Source: Persicaria tinctoria
Taxonomy: Eukaryota > Streptophyta > Magnoliopsida > Caryophyllales > Polygonaceae
Length of the DNA: 64,000 nucleotides
Assembly: GCA_037127255.1 (NCBI GenBank)
Contig: JBANSL010000009.1
Span: 27,596,475 to 27,660,474 of the forward strand
Reading direction: 5' to 3'
This document shows positions 10,490 to 22,203 of this stretch, piece after piece; position 1 is the stretch's first letter; each line of letters starts with the position of its first letter. A program made the position numbers and the translations under genes. A model generated the notes under the pieces. It was not told the DNA's origin and made no database searches. It worked only from the letters and a program-made list of their open reading frames with translations.

Positions 10490-12004
10490 TTATGTTAGCC
10501 AAACTAAGCCTTTGGCTCCAAGCCATTTCCAAACATCTCCCGGAATATCGTCTGGACCCGATGCTCTGTTGTTCTTCATCCTAGAGACAACTTCCTTAAC
10601 CTCATGTATAGAGATGCGTCGGTGGAATCCATAGTCGATACGATCTGCAAGATTGGCACTCCAATTCAAAGAGTCATTGTCCTCATTGTGTAATTTTGAG
10701 AAGTACCTCTGCCATCTTCCCCTGATCTGCTGATCCTCAACCAACAATTGACCGCTCTCATCTTTGACACATTTGACGTTGTCGATGTCTCTGCTCATCC
10801 TCTCTCTATGCCGAGCTAAGCGGTAAAGAACCTCTTCCCCTCCCTTCTCGTCGAGAGCCTTAAACAGACTCTCAAATGACTTGTCTCTAGCTTTAGCAAC
10901 TTCCCGCTTAGCCTCTCCTTTGGCCACATTGTATCTGACCCTGAGCTCCCCACCATCATCTCCACTGCCTCTATGTAACCATCTCTGAAATGCTAACTGT
11001 TTCGCCTTAACCTTAGCATTCACATCCTCATTCCACCAGTCTACGCCTCGACTGAGCCCATGCCCCCCTTTAGACATCCCTAACACCTCTCTCCCCACGT
11101 TGCGAATACAACCCGCCAAATAGCTCCACATCGCATCTGCATTGCCTAGCGATTCCCCAAACCCCCCTTGCTCTGCCGCTTGCCAAACCTTCTCTTTTAG
11201 AAGACGCCCAGTCAATTCATTCAGACGCCACCATCTGATTTTCGAAGGCAAGTTGGGGGATTTCTTACGACCACGACAACGCACTTCGAAGTCCAAGATC
11301 AGAAGGTGGTGGGGAGTAGAAATACCTCCGAAGGGAATCAGCTTGCAATCTCTACAATTTCGTCTATCTTCCTTTTTGACTAAAAGGTAGTCGATTTGCG
11401 AACTACCAACCAAGATGGAAAAGGTAATCAAATGTTCATCTCTTTTACGGAACCAGGAGTTGCATATAACACTTCCGAACGCACTAGAGAACTCCAACAA
11501 CGCAATACCCCCATCATTTCTTTGCCCGAAGCCAAAACCTCCATGAGCCTCTTCAAACCCATCGTTGACCTTACCTATATGAGCATTGAAATCTCCACCA
11601 ATCACATACCGATCTGACGCCGGAATTGTCCCAACAAGAGCATCCAAAGCCTCCCAGAATTTCCTCTTCTCCTCCACACCTCGGCCTACTTGGGGGGCGT
11701 AGGCACTAATCACATGCATAAAATAATCCTCCAACACAAGCTTAATCACCATCAGGCGGTCACTCACACGGTCGACCCACACAACCCGATCCTTCCAAAG
11801 CTCCCCAACCAAGATGCCAACTCCGTTCCTCTTTCTGTCGAAACCGGAATACCACAGCTTCCACCCATCCACCTCACGAGCCTTATTCCCCACCCACTTA
11901 GTCTCCTGAAGACAAGCAATGTCTACCTTTCTATTCTTCAAAATCTTGACAAGTTCAATCGACTTACCCGTCAGCGAGCCAATATTCCAAGAACCAAACC
12001 GCAC
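10490..12004 (-). pseudogene. RTE LINE endonuclease half
   Basis: Apurinic-endonuclease-type nuclease: SWNIGSLTGKSIELVKIL near the start, IACLQETKWVG (catalytic Glu), ISAYAPQVG, YVIGGDFNAHIG (catalytic Asp and Asn), SQIDYLLV and FGGISTPHHLLILDFEV (final Asp, His). A linker leads towards the RT. The frame begins GTG CGG TTT and is open back to a TAG seven codons before it, with no ATG there; the true start may be further upstream or lost. It ends at a TAA (10490-10492) in W-L-T-stop-L-F-N, where an AAA Lys codon is likely original. The enzyme nicks target DNA. Confidence 0.88.
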
Positions 12005-13150
12005 GGAAGAAACGCTCTACGCCAGGCGAGGACAAGAGACCACTGGACGGGCCATACAAGCTCAAGATGTCCACAAAAACTCAACAAAGCAAAATCCAGA
12101 AAGCGAGTACACAACAGTAAGATAGAAGAGCACATAATCAAGGAATTAGCACACAAGACACACGGTAGCGAAGAGAGGAATCAATACTCACTAGAACACT
12201 AAACAGAAAAGGCACGTGAAAAGGAAGGACAATCCCAATCCCAATCACAATCTAAAGCCGCTAAGGATGAAATAATAGCGCCCAGAATGAACGCACCCAA
12301 ATCAAATTAGGGGTGAATACACTTAAGGTTGTTACGAACCCAAGTTCAAATAAGAAGTAGTCCAACAAGTAACTCAAAGCACTAAATCAAAAGGAACAAG
12401 GGATGCAATTCCAGCCCTAAGCCACTAAATTCACCGCAATACAGTAAAATAAACTAAAGAAACCAGAGATGCAATCAAAGCACTAAAACACAAGAATGGA
12501 TGAGAGAAAGAAAGCAAAAAAACTGATGAATCGAATGAAAAGAAAGGACAAATAATGCAAGAGTTAAAGGAATGGAATACCGAGCCCCTCAAATGGGGCC
12601 GAGGGGGCTACCGATCGACAACAAGTGGCCGCCGAAGTGTCGAGCAAGGGCAGGGGTGGGGGTTGGTTATGGGCTGGGTATCGGGAGGGCGGGAGGCCGG
12701 TGGCAAGAGGAGTCGATGGGGATAGGGCGGGAGAGTGCTCAGGGGTTAGGGTTTGGGCTCAAGGCAGGGACAACGGAATGGAGGGGTGCTTAGTACTAGG
12801 TGTGAGGTGGATTTGGGAGCTAGGGGGTAGATGGTGGGGGAGGGGGGAGCTTGGTGGCGTCGCCGGCGGTCAGGGGAGGAAGGAGGGCTCAGACGGGACA
12901 GTAATCGGGAGAGAGGGAGGAAGGGTCTGCGAGGATTTGGGGCGGGGGCTGGGGAACGGGGTACTGGTCAGGGACTGGGTCTGGGTGGGGGCAGAGAGGG
13001 ACGCCGGGCGACGGGCTCAGGCCGGAGGAGGCGGCCGGCGGTGGCGCCGGTGGAGGCGGCCGGCGGTGGCGCCGGTGGAGGAGGGAGTCCGACAGAAGCA
13101 GAAGGAGTCCTGCGAGAGAGAGTTCGCAAGAGAGAGGAGGGGATTGAAAT
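12005..13150 (-). other. RTE LINE 5' region, very GC-rich
   Basis: Non-coding leader of the LINE. 12560-13100 is strongly G-rich on the plus strand, so long open frames occur by chance in all phases. No ORF1 protein was recognised. A 25-bp unit is duplicated at 13031-13080. Confidence 0.6.
13031..13080. repeat. 25-bp GC-rich tandem duplication
   Basis: The unit starting GCGGCCGGCGGTGGCGCC occurs twice in tandem without change, in the LINE leader. Confidence 0.9.
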
Positions 13151-13520
13151 TACCAAAATTTTACTAGTTTATCCTCAATCATCCTACACGGCTACACTTG
13201 CTAAAGCTAACTCTAGAAATCTTGAAGAGATTAAAAAACTTACGTACAATAATAAATTCGAAATTCCATTACCAGATTGTAAGTTATTTAGCAACCCATA
13301 AAATCTTGATGAAACCTAAAAATTTTAGATCAGACATTGAATACAAAAACCAAACATAAATTAACAATCCCCAAACCAAACGTCTTTATCTTTTTTTTAA
13401 TAGTCTCTCCTAGGCATTTAATCAAACACCTTGAATGCATCATCAACTCACATAGATAAGCTAAATTTTAAGGAGTCTGCAAATCTGCAATATATTGAGA
13501 AGCGATCAGCCATCAACAAT
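13151..13520. other. AT-rich spacer left of copia C
   Basis: No recognisable gene or repeat end. It is presumably older host or transposon DNA into which copia C and the LINE inserted. Confidence 0.45.
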
Positions 13521-13745
13521 TGTGGAAGAGCTAGAAGGTTTCATTCATGGAGAAAGGGTTACAATCCACCATTGTAGGTGATGGAAGGAAAATGAAAATG
13601 AGATCACACACGATCTGTGTACAAGAACCCGTTATTTATACTGCCCCATTAACCCCTTAACTAACTCTTCTTTATTCTAATTTAACAACCATAAGGAAAA
13701 CTAATTCCCTGTGCGTCAGTCCATCAGAGGCTACTATACTCCACA
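13521..13745 (-). repeat. copia C 3' LTR
   Basis: TGTGGAAGAGC to CTCCACA; followed by the complement of the purine tract. Confidence 0.92.
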
Positions 13746-13749
13746 TACC

Positions 13750-14000
13750 CCCCTCAAGTGGGACATGGATGTGTCAATACAAGGCCTATCTTGGAGACTA
13801 AGAACTTGTGTTGCATCTCCCCAAGTGGCTTTGTGAGGACATCAGCCAACTGAAGGCTAGATCGAACAAACGAAGGCTTGAGAAATCATTCAAGGTAGCG
13901 ATCACGAACGTAATGACAGTCCAGTTTGAGGTGCTTAGTACGCTCATGGAAAACTGGATTGGCGGTGATGTAGATCGCTGACTTATTGTCACAATACAAG
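13750..14000 (-). pseudogene. copia C RNase H C-terminus
   Basis: The minus strand reads [20 protein letters not shown], then [12 protein letters not shown], a stop in the following helix, and LQLADVLTKPLGEMQHKF, the standard C-terminal end of copia RNase H. It stops next to the purine tract. It was cut from the rest of the domain at 34642 by the CACTA insertion. Confidence 0.9.
13998..14000 (+). other. CACTA left target-site duplication (aag)
   Basis: Matches GAG at 34639-34641 in two of three bases. Removing the element plus one copy restores the copia frame. Confidence 0.75.
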
Positions 14001-14029
14001 CACTACTAAAAAAGCAGGAAATAGCTACG

Positions 14030-14580
14030 GATTTTTAGCCACGAATGTCAGGCAACACTGTTTTCGTAGCCAATAGCAATGCCATTGGCGACGATTATTT
14101 TTTACCGTGGCAACTTTCGTGGCGGATTTTCACCCAAGAATGCCACATCATCAACTTCGTTGCTAACAGCAACGAATACAATGTCCGTGGCTGGGGTCGT
14201 GGCTGAAAATCCGGAGGGTACTTATAATTAGCCACGACATTAGCTACGAACGCATATTCCGTGGCTGTATTTGATGCTGATTTGGCACCAACATCAACTT
14301 CGTGGCTAAATCCGTGGCTATTCAGCTTCAGAATTCCGACGATGGAATGGACACGAGGTGAGTGGGCTTGGATTGGTTTTTCTCGGTTTTTATAGTCGGG
14401 TCGGACATGGGGTTAGTGGACTTGAATTGTAGCTTAATCCGTGGCCAACAAAGAAGTACAAATGTTATGGGCTCGGCATGGATCAAAAGCCCATTAGATA
14501 TGATCGACCCAATTACTTTATTAGCCCGTAGAATGAAATGTGGATTTAGCAACGATATTGTCCGCGGCTAAATCTGTTGC
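14030..14580. repeat. CACTA left subterminal repeats
   Basis: Many copies of a 9-11 bp motif around TAGCCACGAA / CGTGGCTAA in both orientations. In En/Spm these are binding sites for the TnpA protein. Confidence 0.8.
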
Positions 14581-15138
14581 TATTACGGATGAGATCGAAT
14601 TAAATGCGCATTGTACTTTACCTGCCATTTAATAGTTGGGTGCATTAATTGGGTCGGCCTGCTGCCACTTGTTTGTCTTCTAGCTTGGGTAAACATTGCC
14701 ATTTGCAATGGATAGCAGAAATTTACCTCTCCACCAAGCTCTCACTCTCTGTTTGTACGAGGTAACCCTTCTCTCTGTTTGTACAAGGTAAATTTCGTGA
14801 CCCTTTCATTTCTTAACTACTTACATATATATTATACTGTGTATTTTAGTTAGTGCACTTAATTTAAGAGTATATGTATTGATTATAAATATATATATCA
14901 TGAGAGTTGGGATCTCAATAAAAATGAGAGTTGGGATCTCAAAAAAAAAAAAAGATCTATAAGGAAATGGGTTTTCACATTAAGAATTTCTAATGAAATG
15001 TGCTATATATACAAATTTTATTCAATGCATGTTATATATATGTACGTAAATATAATTTGAATGTGTGGGTTTGTAATATTTAAAAATTGGTTGTATATGA
15101 CATTAATTTGTAATATGTGTTTTCTATATACAGATTGA
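14581..15138. other. CACTA 5' leader
   Basis: No coding domain. AT-rich with a short A run (14941-14953). A long intron or promoter region ahead of the transposase is likely, as is usual in CACTA elements. Confidence 0.45.
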
Positions 15139-16878
15139 TTGAATTTAATTGATAAAATGGATGATCGTACATGGATGTATGACATGCACTTGTCCGATAG
15201 TGGAGGATTAAAGCCTGAATACTTCGCAGGGGTGGATAAGTTTATAGATTTTGCTTGTCGTCAAGAGTTATACGTCGATGAAGGTAAGATAAAGTGTCCA
15301 TGTACAGAATGTGTGAATTGCAAATTCAAGAAAGTAGATACTGTGAAGAACCATTTATATCATCGCGGGTTTATGGACGATTATTATCGTTTGACAGCAC
15401 ATGGTGAAACTATTTCACCTCCATATAATGACCCGGTGGTAGGGGGCAACTAGTGGGCTATGTATGATCAGTTAAGGGCAGAACAGAGGATGGTATTTGA
15501 CGTTGCGGGGCCAAGCTTTGTTCCCCCGTCATGGTTTATCCCGTATATTAATGTCGACGATGTTCCGAATAATGGGGATGATGTTCAATTCCAACCAGCT
15601 AAAGTTAATGAGGTCGATGAAATGAGGGAAGACCCGGTAGCAACCGAGGAGGCTAATCTGTTATCCACTCAATTTGCAGATGTGCTGAGAGCAGCTGATG
15701 AACCTGTGTTCTCTGGGTGTACGACACACACACAGTTGTCTTTTGTGAGCCGACTTATGAGCTTGAAGTGTGAATATAATATTTCTCAAAGTCTGTTCAA
15801 TGGTTTCGTGCAATTGTACGATGAAGTGCTACCTGATGACCACAAGATTCCCACTAGTTACTATGAAATTGAGAAGATAGTTCGAAATTTGGGGCTACCG
15901 GTGGAAAGAATAGCAATGTGTCCCAACAGATGTATGTTGTATTGGAAGAGTGATGCGAATGAAGAATCATGTAAGTGTTGTTGTCAGGCAAGATATGTTG
16001 TTAGTGCTACAGGGAACCGTCGTGAACAAAAGGTTTTATTCTACTTGCCTTTAACTCCGAGGCTACAAAGACTATATGCTTCCGAGGTGACAGCCAGCCA
16101 TATGACTTGGCATGCAGATCACGTAACAGAGGAGGGAATGATGTCTCATCCTTCAGATGGAGCAGCATGGAAGAGGTTAGACACAAAGCATCCTGATTTT
16201 GCGTACGAGCCTCGTAATATTCGTTTGGGCTTATGCACGGATGGTTTTGCTACATTTAACAACTCTGGTCATAGTTATTCATGTTGGCCCGTGATTCTCA
16301 CTCCTTACAATCTTCCACCCCATTTGTGTATGAGAACCGAGCACATGTTTCTGTCGTTGATAGTGCCAGGTCCTCGAAACCCAAAGAAGTTGATTGACAT
16401 TTGCCTCCAACCTCTTATTGATGAGTTGATGCAGTTGTAGAATGTTGGTATCGTAACCTATGATGCCTCGAGGAGAGAGAACTTTGTTATGCGTGCGGCT
16501 TTACTTTGGACCATCAGTGATTTCCCTGCATATGCTATGTTGTCCGGATGGAGCACTGCCGGTCAGTTGGCTTGTCCGATTTGTATGGAAGCAGGATCTG
16601 ATGCTTTTCGCCTTCAACATGGACGAAAGGCTTGTTGGTTCGATTGTCATCGGAATTTCTTAGATCTTTCTCATCCCTTCCGTAGAAACAAGAAGGACTT
16701 CTATAAAGGGCATGTGGAAACAGCATTGCCACATCCATTGCTATTAGGGGAGCAGATTTGGGAGCGAGTACGTGATTTGCCAACGGTCATGGAGGATCCT
16801 TCCTTCCAGTGTGATGAGTATGGGGTTTCCCATAAGTGGATAAAACAAAGCATTTTTTGGAGACTTACATATTGGAAG

Positions 16879-16960
16879 GACCTTCTAATCTTGATGTTAT
16901 GCACATCAAGATTAGAAGGTCCGGAAGGACCTTAAGTGGATAAAACAATCTTGATGTTAT
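16879..16960. repeat. Templated hairpin/patchwork insertion in transposase
   Basis: Positions 16879-16896 (GACCTTCTAATCTTGATG) and 16904-16921 form a perfect 18-bp inverted repeat around a 7-base loop. The next 40 bases repeat nearby pieces: GGAAGGACCTT, AAGTGGATAAAACA (from 16844) and ATCTTGATGTTATGCACAT. Confidence 0.9.
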
Positions 16961-17341
16961 GCACATTGAGAAAAATGTGTTTGACAATGTTTTCAACACT
17001 GTCATGGATATCCCAGGGAAGACAAAGGATAACTTGAATGCCCGGAAGGACCTTCGTCTATATTGTCATCGACCTAAGTTGGAGGTAGATGATGACTACT
17101 TGGGTGCAAAACCTAAAGCAATATATACATTGTCAAGAGAGGAGAAGAGAAAGGTTGGTAAGTGGTTGAGGACCGTTAAATTTCCTGATGGTTATGCGTC
17201 TAATATAGGAAGATGTGTTCAGAGTGACGACTGTAGCCTCGGTGGGATGAAGAGCCATGACTGTCACATGTTTATGGAGAGACTCCTGTCGATTGCTTTC
17301 AAAGAGTTGTTGCATCCAACTGTATGGGGTCCTTTAACTGA

Positions 17342-17346
17342 GCTGA
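17342..17346 (+). other. E1 left target-site duplication GCTGA
   Basis: Identical to 25787-25791. Confidence 0.93.
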
Positions 17347-19440
17347 TGTTGTAGGACGAAATCGAGTATGCAAAATAGAATGTAAATAAACCAAGGCAAA
17401 CCAGATTCCGTCCCTTGCAAATAATTACAAGACCTCCTCCTCGTGTAGCAGCGGGAAGTCAGGATCGATCCACGAGGAAGCGTGTCAGCGGATCCTAGGC
17501 AGCGGAGAATCTCATGATCAGAAATTGACAACAGGGTCCTCGAGCTCGACTAAGGGATAGTCGACAGAAGCTCGGACAGTCGAACAGGGCACAGCAGCTT
17601 CGGCAACGGTGGTCGATCTCGACAAGGATCTACTCGAGATCGAGTAGCCTTCGTCTTGGTCGAGTAGATCTGGTAGAGTTCCTGCACAGGTAAGCTACGG
17701 CGACTCTGGGTCGAGAATCAGTAGTCGAGGTCGACCAGGCTTGGTCGAGATCGACGAGGGAAGGGAGTAAAAACGAAATAAAAGAAAGTAAAAACAAATG
17801 CTTTGGGGTTTCGACTTAAACTTAATGTAAAAGACTTCCAAGATTGGGGTTTGCAACAACAATAACCAAGTATGCATAAGGTAGGACCAAACAGATAATC
17901 ATGTGAATTGCATTAAAGGATTAAGCTTTCGCCTTTTCCAACAATTAGACAACTCTCTCAAGAAACCCTAATTGTCTCTACCGATTTTATGTTTATAATC
18001 CAAGTTGTTAGCATGGATCTCCATTGGACGGGCAATAAACACATTGACAAGTAGGAAAATGCTCAAAACGTGATAAAGGTCGGATCTTTTACCTCAATTA
18101 TGCATGGCTATCGTCGGGCTCGCCCGAACCCTAGAAGTGGGTGGACTACTCGCTCTTCATCGCAAACTCAGACATCATCGATTGAAAGAAACCAACTTGC
18201 ATTAAACTAAATTCCAAGACTTTACAATCCCGGCAATCCAACTCTCGTCGAATGCCAAAACCCTAAAACCTTCGAACTCCCTAAACCTTCTCTGTGGAAC
18301 TACTTGTCTTGCTCTGAAATTGAATGAATAAAACTGAGCCCCATGGGCTTTATTTATAGGCTTCTAATGCTTGCTAATCAAGGATAGAATATCTATATCT
18401 AAATCTAAAACTTTATCTAAAACTTTAATGATAAATAAAAGACATAAAGGAATTAAATCTAAAATAGGAAATATATCTAAAGTGTCCTCAATGGATAGAT
18501 CTTCTTCTCTTCATGATGTATCTTGATAGATTAGGATAGAATCGGCAATCTTCAGGCCCAAGGAATTCCAAGTCGAGTAGGATTCGTCAAGTCGAGTAAC
18601 GCGGCTCTGGAGGTCTACTCGATCTCGATAAGGGTCTTGTCAATCTCGAGTAGGGTTAACTGGTTCGGCTTCGTCGTCTCGGCTAGCTGGCGCTCGACAT
18701 ACTCGGACTTGATTCACGGTGCTCGTCGATGTCGACAAGGGCTCGTCGAGGTCGAGTAGACTGGCTATGCCGACTGGGTCTTCTCGGGTGGCTCTACTCA
18801 ACAGGCTCGGATCTGGACTCGGGGCTCGTCGAGGTCGAGTAGAGGTGGTCTGCGTCTTCGTCCTCGGCTTCTCGGCTCGGCACAGCTCGTCGACTACGGA
18901 CATGGCTCGTCGATCTCGACCAGGGGTACTCGAGATCGAGTAGGGTTCCGGGAGTCGGGTTGTCTCTGACTCAGTGTCCTCGATCAGCTCTGCTCGACCA
19001 GGTCTGCTCGACCATGGCTCGTCGAGATCGAGTACAGTCTAATCGATCTCGAGTAGAGTTTTCTCAGCTTTCTGCTCTGTTCTTGAAACGCACTTTCCCG
19101 AGTCCTCGTTCGTCGGATTGATGCATATGACCATGCGTTGGAAAGCTCTTTCCGAGGGCTACAACTCTCATGAAGATATCAAAGCTTGATTCGGAATGAA
19201 GAATGGTGAAAAATGGAGTTTTCTCCAGCTGCAACATCCTTAGCTTCTCCATGAGTTTCCTTTAAGCTTCAAAGTGCGTCCGATTTCTGTGAAATATAAC
19301 CAAAACTTGTGTAGACCTCCATATATTGCAAATAAGTGTAAACTACACAGATTATGTATTGTTCTAACCCAAATGTATGCAATGTATGCAGAAATCGTTA
19401 TAAAATTAAGTGTAAAACATGGCAAATTAGGCTCACAACA
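17347..19440 (-). repeat. E1 3' LTR (2094 bp)
   Basis: Contains dense TCGA palindromes at 17530-17760 and 18560-19060. Longer than its partner, which has lost about 440 bp at one place and smaller pieces elsewhere. Confidence 0.92.
18560..19060. repeat. TCGA-rich palindrome cluster in E1 3' LTR
   Basis: Repeated forms such as CTACTCGATCTCG, GTCGATGTCGAC and CTCGAGATCGAGTAG, often within 30 bases of each other. Confidence 0.85.
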
Positions 19441-21297
19441 AACACCCCATACTTAAGCTTGCTTGTCCTCAAGCAATACTTTTAATTGTCATTCAGGGGA
19501 AGAAATCAAAACTCTCAACATATTAGCTAGATTCATTCTTATATAACCCTGCAATCAATTACCATCCTTGAAAAGGTATTTGTGTCACAGATCCATGCAT
19601 GTGCAAATATATAAAAGCAACATCTACTCACAAAAGGAGGGTTATGCAAAACATTCATTCGTGACACAGCGTTAATAATCAAGAGGACTTCAATTTAAGC
19701 TCAAATAAGGAGTAGAATTGGTAAAAGGCTAAAGGTGGGCAATTTTTTGGCACTGTGGTGCTTTTGATCCGGGGAAATGGAGTATTTCCAAACTTGAATT
19801 TCCACATTCCTTCTCCATTTGATTCATCACCTTTCATAATGCTTTTATTCATAATAATGCTTTTACCTCTCTAACCTTAGCACTGCCTTCTCGCGAGTCG
19901 CAAACATGGGTGTCATGAATGGCCCCGGATACTTAGTGCTTTGGACTCCTCACAATGTGTCCCATCTCTCCAAACTATTATCTCAGAGAGCAGGGTCAAT
20001 CTACCTTTATCTCCTGAGGTGATTGGATTTTCTTTCACTCATTAAATTTTCCATATATTTCAAACAATTTCCTTCCAAACTCCAATAATTATAATAATCA
20101 CAACAACCATATAACATCTCCATAATGTAACATCATTTTCAACATAATCCCCGGATAAGGTAAAGAATGGCAAATATTTAGATCATGTGGAGCAATAATT
20201 GAAATAAGGCATATTATGGCTTTTGTGATGCATAAGCATAGGTAAGGCTAGGATTTAACAATATGAGCATTATATGGAAATATAAAGTCCTCCATCATCT
20301 TATCATGCAACATGTCAAAAGCAACTTCAAAATTTACCTCCTTTCATGGTTTTCATCAAAATATGCACTTCATTATGACTTCCCTTTACTAGGCAATTTC
20401 ATGTTATATCTCTAATGAATCCAATTTTGCATCGTTGAGTATTACACTTCCATGACATTATTCAAAATTTTCAATGGGGGTCATTTTTCTCAAAATTTTT
20501 TTTGGAAAACATGCATATTAAGCATATAAATCAGATAATGCATTCTGAAATAGCCATGTAGCAATTCAAAGAAATAATGCATATATATGTCAAATATGAT
20601 CAAATATAGCAAATATGCACAAAGTAAGCCCTTACCCCACCCCATACTTAAACATTACAGTGTCCTCACTATATAAAATCAAATAAAAACAAGAGTAAAG
20701 GAAGGAACTCACAGGATAAAACATCGAAGAAGGCTGATCAGTGTATGTCGAGTAGGGCCCTTGTCGATATCGAGTACTCTTACTCGATATCGAGTAACTT
20801 TGTCTGCGTCTGGTGGTTTTCTGAAGTCGAGGAGTCTCTGATGCTTGTCGATGTCGAGTTGGCCTACTCGATATCGAGTAGTTTCTGGGCTTCTCCTCCT
20901 TGTCGTCGTCGACTTGGCCTTCGTCTGGTTTTCAGGGACTTCTTATTCCACTTTTCGCGATCCTTATATACTTGCAGATCAAAAAAGTATTTGATTCCAT
21001 AAAAACAAGACTATCCATATGAATTATTTTAAAAGACTTAAAGCAAAAAAATAAAATTAAAAAAAACAATAATAATAATAAAAAAAAACAAAATTCATAA
21101 AGTCTTATATATATGCTCTAGATTTTATAGTCGCTAGGCCGACTTTACCGTTTGCGCTCAAGGACCATTATTGTGGGGCCCGCTCATGCATGGCCCTTCT
21201 CCTGGATCATCTAGGTCCTGATGGTAGTATGCAAGCTCAGCTGACAGGTGGTTGCTTGCATCATCTCCCTTTTCTTTCTTCTTCTTCTTTGTAGCTC
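19441..21297 (-). other. E1 long 3' non-coding region and purine tract
   Basis: No coding domain. The complement AACACCCCATAC next to the LTR is the purine tract (GTATGGGGTGTT on the element strand). Most of this stretch is shared, inverted, with E2 41120-42613. TCGA palindromes occur at 20735-20935, including perfect 18-mers at 20780-20797 and 20864-20881. Confidence 0.75.
20735..20935. repeat. Perfect TCGA palindromes in E1 non-coding region
   Basis: TTACTCGATATCGAGTAA (20780-20797) and CTACTCGATATCGAGTAG (20864-20881) are exact palindromes; weaker copies surround them. Confidence 0.9.
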
Positions 21298-22203
21298 TTA
21301 GTTTCTGTAGGTTCCTCTTAAATCATTAAAAAAATTATTAATGGACTGAGGGGGAGTAGAATTCATACCTGAACTTACCTGTTCGGACCCAAAACAGAAA
21401 TCTTTGGGCTTGGGTCTACTCGATGTCGAGTACTGCTGGTCGAGATCGAGTACAGGGACCCCATACTTAGGCTCCTGGCAAAGTCCTGGCTCAGCAGTGG
21501 TGGTCGAGGTCGACAAAGGCTTGTCGAGCTTGAGCAGAGCGCTTGTCGAGATCGAGGAGAGCTCGTCGATCTCGAGTACAGAGCTGGCTCCTTCCTCCGT
21601 TGTTTGTTTGGTCCCGTCGATGCTGATGCTTTTCACCTCCAACCAAGAAATTTCCTCTTTTGCAGGGCCAAAAGAGAAATCCAAATCCTCATCGCCTATG
21701 GTGAAGGTGAGCGAGCGATTCTTAACACTAATCCTGGCATATGCAGTAGCTAAGAATGGTCTACCGAGAATAATAGGGCTAGTAGGATCTTCAGCACAGT
21801 CAATAATAAGGAAATCAGCTGGGACAAAGAATTTACCAACCTGGACGGGGACATTTTCAACTATACCTGTAGGGATGACCACTGTATTGTTAGCCATGTA
21901 TAATTTAGCATCCACATGTTCTATGCATCCTATCTTGACCTTCCGCCAGATTGATAAAGGCATGATGCTCACACTTGCTCTTAAATCGCATAGAGAATCA
22001 TATTTATATTGTCCAAAACCCATAGTAACAGAAAACTTACCAGGGTCAGGCCTCTTTTCAGGGAAGTGGAGTACTTTGCATTCGCCTGCGATCTCTGAGA
22101 TGGGCCGCTTCTTGCTCAGGATTTCCTTCAGAAACTTGACATATCCAGGCATCTCTTGCAGGGCTTCTGTAAAAGGAATAGAAACATTCAGTTCTTGCAG
22201 CAA
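21298..22203 (-). pseudogene. E1 retroviral-type protease region
   Basis: Athila-type aspartic protease that would process the Gag protein. Order: NVSIPFTEALQEMPGYVKFL, then YDSLCDLRASVSIMPLSIW around the active site, YMANNTVVIPTGIVENVPVQ, FLIIDCAEDPTSPIILGRPF and ISVKNRSLTFTIG. The active site of this family is D-L-G-A-S; here it is D-L-R-A-S, so the conserved Gly is Arg, which should abolish activity. The tail has repeated D-K-P-L-S-T-S-T type peptides coded by TCGA repeats, and ends at 21298 where RT should start. It is in a different frame from Gag. Confidence 0.88.

Larger units (their letters stand above)
8897..13150 (-). mobile_element. Near full-length RTE-clade LINE
   Basis: A minus-strand non-LTR retrotransposon. 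A (TTG)n tail (8897-8920 on the plus strand as ACAACAAC...) follows a 3' UTR, a single long frame with endonuclease and reverse transcriptase (12004-9161), and a GC-rich 5' region reaching about 13150. No LTR is present. The domain order, the trinucleotide tail and the C-terminal WFGHV block indicate the RTE clade. The frame is interrupted by only two stop codons, so it is a relatively young copy. The 5' border and target duplication could not be fixed by eye. Confidence 0.88.
15139..17346 (+). pseudogene. CACTA TNP2-type transposase, 5' part
   Basis: The N-terminal Transpos_assoc zinc domain covers WMYDMHLSDSGG to VKNHLYHRGF, with IKCPCTECVNC. The TNP2 transposase core runs from about 15760 with FALTFN-type sequence replaced by GLCTDGFATFNNS, then NLPPHLCMRTEHMFLSLIV, LRAALLWTISDFPAYAMLSG-like sequence from 16492 and GWSTAGQLACPICM. 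In-frame stops sit at 15451 (TAG) and 16438 (TAG, normally Trp), with the frame unchanged. A patchwork insertion at 16879-16960 adds a third stop and shifts the frame; MHIEKNVFDNVFNTVMD resumes at 16959. E1 cuts the gene at V-W-G-P-L-T-E-L. The protein would cut and join transposon ends. Confidence 0.9.

Noticed and set aside
12572..13301. Long Gly/Arg-rich open frames
   Set aside because: They lie in the GC-rich LINE leader, occur in several phases at once and match no family.
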